This document shows positions 1-9,015 of a DNA stretch of 64,000 bases, piece after piece. The DNA comes from Papiliotrema nemorosa. Lineage: Eukaryota; Basidiomycota; Tremellomycetes; Tremellales; Rhynchogastremaceae. Position numbers and translations under genes: made by a program. How positions within the stretch are numbered: the first letter of the stretch is position 1; every line of letters starts with the position of its first letter. The notes beneath the pieces were generated by a model. The model was not told the origin of the DNA. It did no database searches and saw only the letters and a list, made by a program, of their open reading frames with translations. The stretch lies in the NCBI GenBank assembly GCA_032158125.1, contig JASKOT010000001.1:806001-870000 (forward strand), written 5' to 3'.

Positions 1-1047
1 GAATGCGGACAGCGAGTTCCAGTCATCACTGGTCAGTCGAACAAAACCTCTCAGCGCAATAACTGACTTTACAGGTTACTTTGGTCCCGTTCCCGGATCT
101 TTGCTCGCTCAAATCGGACGAGGTTACACCGACCTTTGCGCGGCCCTCTGTGCAGTAGGCCTGCAAGCGAAAGAGCTACAAGTATGGAAAGAAGTCGATG
201 GTATCTTCACTGCCGACCCACGTAAAGTCCCCTCGGCCCGTTTGGTTCCCGTCATCACGCCCGATGAAGCTGCGGAATTGACATATTACGGTAGCGAGGT
301 CATTCACCCATTCACCATGGAACAAGTTATCCGTGCCAAAATACCCATTCGGATCAAAAACGTCGAGAATCCCAAAGGAAGCGGGACCATCATTTACCCC
401 GACGAGGGGTTCCCGAGGGGAATCGCAGAACACCCAGCGGCGGCAGCGGCGGATCTGTTGAAAGAGGAGAAGGATAAGATTGAGGGTAGAATGCCCACTG
501 CCGTCACGATAAAAGACCAGATGGTCGTTCTGAATATACATTCCAATCGAAAGACTATATCGCATGGGTTCTTGGCGAGGATATTTGGAACACTGGATCG
601 AGCGGGAGTCGTGGTTGACCTCATCTCCACCTCTGAGGTACATGTAAGTGATCGTGTCGTGCGGAGCGCGTAACACAATACTGACGGTAGGTCTCGATGG
701 CATTGCAAGATTTCACCGCGCAGAGGAGATTAGACAAGCTTGTCAAAGAGCTCGGGTCGATCGGAGACGTCACTGTTTCGAAAGACATGGCCATTCTGTC
801 GTTGGTCGGAAGGAACATGAGGAACGCCATCGGTTCAGCCGGATTGATGTTTACAAGTCTGGCAAAGGCCATGATCAATATCGAAATGATCAGTCAGGGA
901 GCTAGCGAAATCAACATTTCATGTGGTAAGTGTCCTCATCAATACCTCAGACTCGGTGCTGATTCTGTAGTCATTGAGGAGAAGGACGCAGTAAAGGCGT
1001 TGAACGTGATTCACGATTCATGCTTGACCATCCCACCGTTGGCATAG
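1..1047 (+). CDS. HOM3: Aspartate kinase, C-terminal part (5' end outside window)
   Basis: Aspartokinase phosphorylates L-aspartate, the first committed step to threonine and methionine (homoserine) in fungi; cytosolic. Visible exons are 1-31, 75-643, 691-925 and 971-1047, joined in frame by GT-AG introns of 43-47 nt. The first junction rebuilds the kinase motif TGYFGPVPGSLL, followed by IGRGYTDLCAAL, VDGIFTADPRKVP and YGSEVIHPFTMEQ, all diagnostic of the catalytic domain. The last third carries the two ACT regulatory domains (VLNIHSNRKTISHGFLARIF and the ISCVIEEKDAVKALNVIH end), where threonine feedback is expected from the family. The N-terminal substrate-binding lobe lies left of the window. 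The stop at 1045-1047 is followed by a 170-bp convergent gap to SRP40. Identification is firm; only the start is missing. Confidence 0.95.
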
Positions 1048-1217
1048 ACTGTCCACAACATCGAGTAGACAATCACGTCGTTGCAGCCTGTCCTAGGCAA
1101 GTGAGACCATATCATGCAAAAAGACTACAATTTCTACAAGGAACCCGAACCTCGTTGTAAGAGGTGTGAAGATGTCTGAAACTTGGCAATCCAGTTGACA
1201 CACCTTTCCGCACAATC

Positions 1218-2804
1218 CTAATCGTCAAACTTGATACTGTAAGACTCCATGGTGATCTCCCCTCCGGCGTAGCTCTGCTTTGTCAGCTCCCAGTACATTG
1301 ACACACGTCAAGAATGAGCTTACTCCTCGCTTCTTCTTGTTCTTCTCCTTTCTGAACCCAGCACCCCGAGTCACCAATAGATCCCTAGATGCCTTTGCTC
1401 CGAAATCATTGATACTCGCTCCGGCTCTTGTCCTCGCATCGAAAGAGTTATCCCTCAAGCCGTCGTGGTGGTAAGTGACATTCTCCTGTTTGATCCGTGA
1501 GAAACGTTCGTTTTGACCTTTCGGGGCTTTCTTCCCAGAAGCGGTGACGGGTGTAGAGTTTCCAGGAGTGCTGACGGGAGTGGAAGAGGAAATGGGGGTG
1601 GAAGTGGTGGTGATCTGAGTGACGATGGCTGTTTGAGGGGAGACCTTTCGCTTTTTCGCGGCGAGCTTGGTCTTCTCATCTTCGCTATCAGAAGAAGAGC
1701 TCGAGGAAGAAGAGGAAGACGATGAGGAAGAGGAGGAGGAAGAGCTGGAAGATGACTCTCGGGCTTTTCGCTTTTGGCCGACGACAGGAGCTTTAGGAGT
1801 TGTAGGAGCAGGGGCAGCTTCATCTTCGGAATCGGACGAGCTTGAGCTTGAGGAGGAGCTTGACGAGTCTGATGATGAGTCGAGACCAGAACCACCGAAC
1901 GAGCAAAACTCACCAGAATCAGATTCCGAGCTCGACTCTTCCTCTTCACTCTCTTCATCACTGCTCGCCTCATCATCGCTGCTCACTTCGGCTTCCACAT
2001 CGAGGAAGCTTGCAGCGGAGGTCTTTGCCTTCTTCTTGGGTGCTTCGTCCTCGGAATCTGACGAATCACTTGAGCTGACAGACTCCGTCTCTGGTTCTCC
2101 CGCAAGTGTCTCCGAAGCAGAAGAGATAGAGGCGGCGGATGAAGCAACGTCGAGAACCTTGGCTCCGATACCTGGTCGAGCCGGAGCGGCGGCTGATTTT
2201 GAGCTGGAGCTCGAGGATGAGGATGAAGAAGATGACGAGGAGGAAGATGAGGAGGAGGACGACGAGGAGGAGGACGACGAGGAGGAGGAGCTTGAGGAAG
2301 TAGAGCTCAAGCTTGAGGAGGAAGAGTCGGATTCGGACCCAGAGTCGGATTCGGGCAGCGGCACCTGGGCTGGATCGACCTTCTTGGCTGAGGATATCAG
2401 CGAAGACACACGTAAATTAATGAATTTGACAGACCTTGGCTCTTGACCGCCTTCTTGGCGGGTTGTTCTGCCTCAGACTCGCTGTCCGAGCTAGAAGAAT
2501 CTGAACTCGAGCTATCGTCTTCATCCATGACAGCATCTCCAACAGCGCTGACAGTCAGTCTCAAGATGTACACATGGCACCCAAAGTACTCACGTCGCGT
2601 TCGCTTTCGCCCATGCTGTCTCGAGCGTAGTCGCATCACCTGCCTTGGTCTCTGCTTCCTTTTGGAAAGCCTTGACCGAACGGGGGAAGCCCCTCTTGAT
2701 GAGGTAGGCGAGAATAGCCGCGTCAAGCGCTGGAGTTCAGCACAAATTGATGTCTTGAACGTTTAAAGCTCACCTGCTTGAGTGGAAGACTGGACTGAAC
2801 TCAT
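1218..2804 (-). CDS. SRP40: LisH-domain, Ser-rich nucleolar protein of SRP40/Nopp140 type
   Basis: Nopp140/Srp40 proteins are nucleolar snoRNP chaperones. Exons, written high to low coordinate: 2804-2774, 2729-2594, 2547-2435, 2387-1324, 1274-1218; 466 aa. Residues about 11-35 (ILAYLIKRGFPRSVKAF) form a LisH motif. A very long acidic/poly-serine region with repeated Ser-Asp/Glu clusters (CK2-type sites) and basic KKK patches follows. The C-terminus is the conserved SRP40_C domain: RFSRIKQENV, DNSFDARTRAGASINDFGAK, ASRDLLVTRGAGFRKEKNKK, completed by a last 19-codon exon ending YSIKFDD. The final intron (1275-1323) is required to give that canonical ending. The Ser tract is coded by simple trinucleotides, so its exact length may be unstable. 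It shares a 427-bp divergent promoter with TOP1. Confidence 0.9.
2203..2313 (-). repeat. Trinucleotide-rich tract coding the long poly-Ser run of SRP40
   Basis: On the + strand this is an almost pure purine run of GAG/GAC/GAT units; read on the - strand it gives a near-continuous serine run. Two shorter similar tracts lie near 1690-1750 and 1830-1870. Replication slippage is expected here. Confidence 0.8.
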
Positions 2805-3231
2805 CTTGTCGACTTGAGAATGTAGGATAAGCTCACTCGCACGAGCAATAACAACCAGGAGATGGAAATTTCAGAATCAAACGGTGATCCCGCCTTCTGG
2901 CCCTCCACCCCGGCAAACCCCACCTTTGCCGCCCACTGTAGAAAAGTGCCACACTTCGGCGTTATGATCGGGATACCCTGACTTAGTCGTACTCATATTG
3001 CCCAAGACGCGTCGGGTGAGTTGGGGGGGGGTTTGCTTTAAATCGGGGACTTAGTCGTTTTGGGACACCATCTCACCTCCATTCTCCTGGTGTATGCCCC
3101 TCCGCCCTTGGACTCCTTTATATCGATTCAACAGGCATCTTACACTGCATACAATCACTTTTAGACCTCTTACACCCTTGTCTTCCCCCTTTCCTGTATA
3201 TTCCGCTCCTTCCTTATCCGCGCGTCGCATC
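2805..3231. promoter_or_regulatory. Divergent promoter SRP40 / TOP1, with an ACGCGT (MluI/MCB) box
   Basis: This 427-bp region lies between two divergent start codons. It holds ACGCGT at 3007-3012, the core site of the MBF (Mbp1/Swi6) cell-cycle factor in other fungi, and a run of nine G at 3023-3031. A pyrimidine-rich stretch precedes the TOP1 ATG at 3232. No coding sequence is supported here. Confidence 0.5.
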
Positions 3232-6200
3232 ATGTCGGCTCCCGAACCCATGGCTGTGGAGGCTCCGACCTTGTCGAATCCCGTCGATATCGCCTCGCAT
3301 ACCCCCCATGTCAATGTACCTAACAGCGGTAACGGCAAACCCGCCTCTGGGTCCAATGGGGCTCGTAAACGCGTCGAAGAGTCGAGTTCGGAGGATGAAA
3401 AGCCCCTTGTGAGTGTAACCATCTCGAATACGGTTGAGGTGGACGACCTCCACTTTTCTACCCCACTCCATCTACCACCGTCACCCATCACTGACTTCCA
3501 GGCCAAACGACCTAAACCAGAAAGCAATGGCACAAAGAAGGGTAACAGGAGTGCTGAAGGCGTTTCATCAAGGCCTGCATCGAATGTGAGCATAGCATAG
3601 GACGGGCAACAGGCCCTGGCTGATCCCTCAGGCAAAGGCGAATGGAAAGTCCAAGCAGCCCTCGTATTCATCCGACGAATCAGACTTTTCTGAGGATGAT
3701 CAACCCCTAGCCAAGAAGGCGCCTATCAACGGTCGAGCATCAACAGCATCGACGAAGAAGAAGACCACTCGCGATTACAGCGAGTCTCCGTCAGACACGT
3801 CTTCATCCTCGTCGTCCGACTCAGAATCCGATGTCCCGATAGCGAAGAAGAAAGCCGCGGCCAAACCTCGGGCCAGCACTTCATCGACGAAACCTAAACC
3901 GAACCCGAAAGTCAAGAAAGAGGCGACGAGTTCAAGTGAGGATGAGAAGCCGTTGGCAGCGAAATCCAAAGCTCTGGCAAAGAAGGCAAATGTGAAGAGG
4001 GAATATTCAAGTAGTGAGGACGAGAAGCCGTTAGCGAAGAAGAAAGCTGCCAAGGAGGCTACCCCAAAGGTCAAGAAGGAAGCCGCCGCACCCAAGGAGA
4101 AGAAGAGAAAGGTCAAGGAGGAAGAAGATGACGAGGAAAAGTTCAAATGGTGGGAACAGAACAATGAGGATGGTTCGGTCAAATGGACGACACTGGAACA
4201 CAACGCGGTACTCTTCCCTCCAGCTTATGTGCCGCTTCCTAAAGACGTCAAGATGAAGTACGATGGTCAATCACTCACACTACCGCCCGAGTCGGAGGAG
4301 GTTGCCGGGTTTTATGGTGCAATGTTGGGGACGGATCATGTTGAGGACAAGGTCTTCCAGGCCAACTTTTTCCGGGATTTCAAGGCTATGCTGGACGAAT
4401 ACCCACCGGTAGGTTTTGAGTTTTCAAGGGAGATTATACAGGCATGCTGATTTTTACCAGAAAGAAAAGGTCAAGGTCACGTCGCTGCAGAAGTGTGATT
4501 TTACACCAATGTTCGAGCACTTTGAGCGAGAAAAGGAAAAGAAGAAGAGCATGACCAAGGAAGAGAAGAAAGCGTAAGCTGCACCCGTTCAGGCGGAGAT
4601 GTATAGCTGATTGGCAGTATCAAGGATGCTAAAGATGCCCTCGAAGCGCCTTACCTATATGCGTTGGTTGACGGACGAAAAGAAAAGGCGGGCAACTTCA
4701 GAGCCGAACCTCCAGGACTGTTCCGAGGACGTGGAGAACACCCTCGAAAGGGTACTTTAAAGGTTCGCACGAGCTCATGGTCCTCAAGACTTGTGACTCA
4801 TGGTAGAAACGGCTTCGTCCAGATGATATTCTGATCAACATTGGCAAGGATGCACCGATACCGAAGCCTAACATACCCGGCGACTGGAAAGGCGTAGGTC
4901 CAGATTACGCTATTCTACGTGCAGTACAGCTCATGCCTAGGTTCAACACGATAACACTGTCACATGGCTCGCGCATTGGAAGGAGAATGTCAACAACCAA
5001 GCCAAATATGTTTTCCTGTCCGCTGGATCCTCATGGAAGGGTCAAAGCGATCGAGCGAAGTTCGAGAAAGCCCGGGAACTTATTGTGCGTCTTGCTGCAC
5101 TTCCCTCCCTGACCCCGCTGATCTACAGAAACATGTCGATCAAATCAGAAAAGTCTACACTGAGGATCTCAAATCAAAAGTGACGGCGGAACGACAGCGA
5201 GCGACTGCTCTTTACTTTATCGACCGCCTTGCATTGCGAGCGGGTAACGAGAAAGGAGAAGATGAGGCGGACACCGTTGGTTGTTGTTCGTTGCGATACG
5301 AGCACGTCACCCTGGAACCGCCAAACAAGGTCATTTTCGACTTCCTTGGTAAAGACTCGATGAGATTCCACCAAGAAGTCGAAGTGGATGCTCAGGTCTT
5401 CAAGAACATCAAGATATTCAAAGCAGAACCAAAGACGAAAGGCGACGATCTTTTCGACCGGCTGAATGTGAGTGTCTTCGTTTCCCAAAGTGTATTACTC
5501 TGACTTGCAGACCGTCGGACTGAACAAATACCTGGGCGAGCAAATGAAAGGCCTGTCGGCGAAGGTTTTCCGTACATACAATGCTTCGTGGACGTTCCAA
5601 CAGCAACTCAAGAATACGCCGAAAAATGGCTCAGTCCAGGAGAAGATTGCAGCATACAACACTGCTAATCGGGAGGTCGCCATCCTGTGTAACCATCAAA
5701 AGACCGTCTCGAAGGGCTTCGCGGAATCCTTCGCTAAAATGGGTGACAAGGTGAGCTGGCGCGTTTTCATATAGGCTGAAATCTGATGTTCAGGTACGCG
5801 CCCTCAAGTACCAGCGTATGAAGTTGCGGTACCAACTTTTGACCCTCGAGCCAAAATTGAAAAAGAAGATGCCAGAGATTGCGGAAGATGAGAGTGACAT
5901 GGACGAGGACTTCATGGAGCGCCACGAGGAGGACTTGCTGGAGAAAGCATTGGAAGCGGCCAAGAAGAAGTTCGAAAAGGACAACATCAAGCTTGAAGAC
6001 AATTCAGAGAAAAAGAAGCCCTTGTCGGAGCTCAACGACCGCTTAGAAGAGATCAAGGAGGAATTTGCTGCTCTTGCGAAAGAAAGGAAAACTCGCAAAG
6101 TGGAAGCAAAGAAGGGTGGTGAGTAATCTTTGAACTTGCCTGGGCCAAACTTACTTTTAAGCAACGGAAGAGAGGCTCTTGGAGCAGATCTCGAAGATGG

Positions 6201-6462
6201 ACGATAGGATCGCAGCTGCCAAGGTGCAGATGACTGATCGAGACAAGACCAAAGACGTCGCGCTGGGTACCTCCAAGATCAACTACATTGTGAGTAGGCT
6301 CTTACCGGCGTTCAACAGACAAGAGCTAATGCGAAGGATCCTCGGATCACTGTTGCTTGGGCGAAGAAATATGATGTCCCACTCGAGAAGATGTTCTCAA
6401 AGACACTTCGGGAGAAGTTCCCGTGGGCCGAGGCAGAAGCTGATGAGGATTGGGTGTTCTAG
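3232..6462 (+). CDS. TOP1: DNA topoisomerase I (type IB)
   Basis: This nuclear enzyme relaxes DNA supercoils by transient single-strand cleavage during replication and transcription. Twelve exons (3232-3408, 3502-3585, 3632-4408, 4461-4573, 4618-4762, 4807-4893, 4941-5084, 5129-5467, 5511-5750, 5794-6118, 6162-6289, 6337-6462) join in frame to 894 aa. Residues 1 to about 290 are a charged, Ser-rich N-terminal domain with repeated [10 protein letters not shown] units and Lys-rich nuclear signals. The core then begins ([20 protein letters not shown]) and includes [13 protein letters not shown] and [20 protein letters not shown]. An acidic coiled linker precedes the C-terminal [18 protein letters not shown], where the catalytic tyrosine is residue 852. 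The tyrosine lies one codon before the last intron. All catalytic blocks are intact. It is divergent from SRP40, with the ACGCGT box upstream. Confidence 0.96.
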
Positions 6463-6646
6463 TGCACTTCGAGCACCTCGTTCGAATCACCGCATACGTA
6501 TATGCCATTAGTATCGAACAGATAACATAGTATTTTCAACATGCACATGCACTCAAGTTGTACGGAGGACACCGAGTTGAGGACATCCCGTGACTTGCCA
6601 TATTGCTGGTTGAAATGCTGTGACAGATGCATATATGCCCATCTGA

Positions 6647-7934
6647 TCAGAATCCTCCGCTCCCACTGAGACCGACACCTCCGACACCTCTAGATCGTCC
6701 ACTGGCTTCACCTCTCCCCCGGCCAAAGATCATACTGAACAGGTTTCCTCCTTCCCTATACCACACCCTTCCAACTTTGACGACTTCTCTCGCGAAAATT
6801 TCTCCGAAACCAAGCATGACACCGTTGATAAAAGGCAGAACAAGATTGATACCCAGTACAGCGGCGATTCGGCCGACAGTCAGATGACCTGGTAAGGTGA
6901 ATATTGACAGAGTCAACGAAGGAGGAGCGGGAGGAGGCGTTTGTTGAGGTTGAGCTGAGAGGTTGTTTCGAGATGGGTGAGACACTTTGACGAGGTCGTC
7001 ACCTGATCCAGACCCTTGCGAGGGGGAAGACGAGGAAGGGCCTGAGATCTCTTCCCATGCTCCGGATGTGGCAGAGTGTCGGGAGAGAGTGGCCGATTCT
7101 GTTGGAGCGGGATAGGAAGGGGATGGCGAGTCGGACATGGAGGGAGGAAGTGGGTCAGTCGATGTTGTAGAGTCATACGCGGTCTATATCGTTAGTGTAC
7201 AGTCGAAAGATGTGAAGTGGGGCAGTCACCTGTCGAACTGGAGCTCGGTGTTCACCCGCTGGGACAGCTTGTCCAGCAGCGACATCCTCTGGTAAGACTC
7301 CACGTGCATCACTGGTCACCTCCTTGGAGGAAGATCCCTCCCCAGCAGCCTTGACCATCTCCCATGCTTCCTTGACTTTGGCATCCCTCTCTTCCTTCTC
7401 ACCCTTGTTCACCTTTTTGGAAACCTTTTTCCCCTCCAATTCCTCTTTCAACCGAATCGCGTCTTTCTCCGCTTTTTCCTTTGCAATCACTGCAGATTTC
7501 TTCTGCTTCTCCTCATCCGCCTTGGCCCTTTTCTCGGCCTCTCTTTCTTTCTCAATTCGCTCTCGAGTTTCGAGAGCCTTTTTCCGCGCCTCGGCAGATT
7601 CAGCATGCCATGACGCGAGGTATCCCTCGTAGGTATCCTTCCACTCTGCCATTCCCGGAATGACTTCTTGTGTAGACTCTGTCTCCTCGCTTGGTCCGGT
7701 GGTTGTTGGGTTTGCCTCATCAGCTGATGCGACCGCTGCCATCATGGATTCTCCTTCCTTTTTGGGTTTGGGGATGTGAGGGATGGAGAATGACGATTCG
7801 AGAGCAGACTGGAATGTCAGTTTAAGCAATCCGGCAGACCGTCCTGCGCAACTCACCCCAAGAGAGTCCTCGAGGTCAGAGGTGATGCCGGCCTGGGCGA
7901 GCTCATGCTGAGCTTCTTCTCGAGTGTCAGACAT
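6647..7934 (-). CDS. MIM1: Long charged protein ending in a Mim1/TOM13 mitochondrial outer-membrane domain
   Basis: Mim1 (TOM13 family) inserts helical proteins into the mitochondrial outer membrane. Exons 7934-7857, 7808-7230 and 7183-6647 splice in frame to 397 aa. The last exon has a Pro/Ser region and then one transmembrane block, AAVLGINLVLPFINGVMLGF followed by GEIFAREV, the TOM13 signature, and a Gly/Arg-rich tail. The first two exons code a segment (LESSFSIPHIPKPKKEGE) and a long Lys/Glu coiled coil (about residues 100-180) with no match I recognise. Yeast Mim1 is only about 113 aa, so this is unusually long. The 46-nt intron 7184-7229 has clean GTGACT/TATAG ends and keeps frame. Still, an ATG at 7138 could start a short 163-aa Mim1, so two genes or two isoforms remain possible. 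The domain call is good; the role of the N-terminal half is unknown. Confidence 0.75.
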
Positions 7935-9015
7935 CTTGAGTTGGCCTTTTGAAGCTGGTAGATGGGAGGTTGAGCGTTACGCCTTGTGATTTCTCGATAT
8001 TTGGAATGTGAAGCAAGGCATCATCGATCATTTCGGCGGTCATCGCCGCCGATTGCATCAAAATCGCTGCTAGACCTCTTGTGTGATTTCGTGGCAGGGG
8101 TCTATCAAAGCTTGGATTTAGGTGATCTCCGGGATTTTAGAATCGAGAGTTTCCGGCTCATCGATGGTTCCTTGAGATGCGAAGTGCAACCGGTTAGATG
8201 AAGAGTGTTGATAGACGTCCCAGTTGCCACTGAGGATCCATCTGTCAAAATGGCTAACCGGACAATTAGCAGGCATGCAACGCACAAGCTTTGTATGCAG
8301 AGCATTACAGCCTATACAGCTGCGTGTCGCGTAGAGGGGCAATAGAACTAAGCAGCAGGCTTGTCCGGATGAGGACGGGAACCGGACAAAAATTTAGTGG
8401 CTGTATTTGACAAAGTGCCCCTTGCTGAACCGCGTTCCAGTCTGCTACTCGTGTTGCTTCTGTCCCGAAAGAACTTTTTTGGGGCCAACGAAGCGACCGA
8501 GCACTTCTTTGCTCTAGAGGCCTCTTGTCGAATACTCAGAGGGTGCTGAAAGGGTCAGATTTGCAATGTGCTAGTGTCCAGTGGCAAGGGCGTCGGTAGG
8601 AGCGAGAACGACCTGTGCACAAGCTGAGCCCAGTGCTTCATGCCATCCTAACTCCACCCCGTCGACAATGACATGCATGGCATATCATGAATTGTCTTTG
8701 TATGCAGGACTGCACGTCGGAGCGGCGGCCAACGATTGAGCCCCGCCTCCGTCGAGTTAGCGCCACTTTTGGCGGTTGAGGCGGTTAGAGGGCGAATTGT
8801 CGGGCATTCAGAGAGACCGACCACGCCGACCACAGCCTCGAGGCCACCTCGACAACCTCGACAACCTCATCCTTTGATCCCTCACACCTGCCACCTGAAT
8901 CTGAGCTCACATTCATCTGGATAGTATCTCCCGTCGCGCTTAGCTCAGCTCGACGATGCTTGGGTAGCGCGGCGCATTGCAGTATTCTTTGTGATACCGG
9001 CTACCACTCGCCCAA
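7935..9015. promoter_or_regulatory. Long divergent intergenic region upstream of a Zn2Cys6 factor
   Basis: About 1.1 kb without a supportable gene. It contains an inverted CGG motif (CGGCGG-N6-CCGCCG, 8034-8051), the type of site bound by Zn2Cys6 dimers, and short CCTCGACAA direct repeats near 8840-8870. Short open frames here have no splice-consistent or family support. A long 5' leader of the downstream transcription factor is likely. Confidence 0.4.

Noticed and set aside
1667..2446. 259-codon acidic open frame on the plus strand
   Set aside because: It is the exact antisense of the SRP40 poly-Ser tract, whose minus-strand reading has LisH and SRP40_C domains and consistent introns.
3023..3031. 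Run of nine G
   Set aside because: Too short and isolated to support a G-quadruplex; noted only as a homopolymer.
6465..6490. tRNA B-box-like CGTTCGAATCA
   Set aside because: No A box or cloverleaf can be placed; the upstream sequence is the last TOP1 exon.
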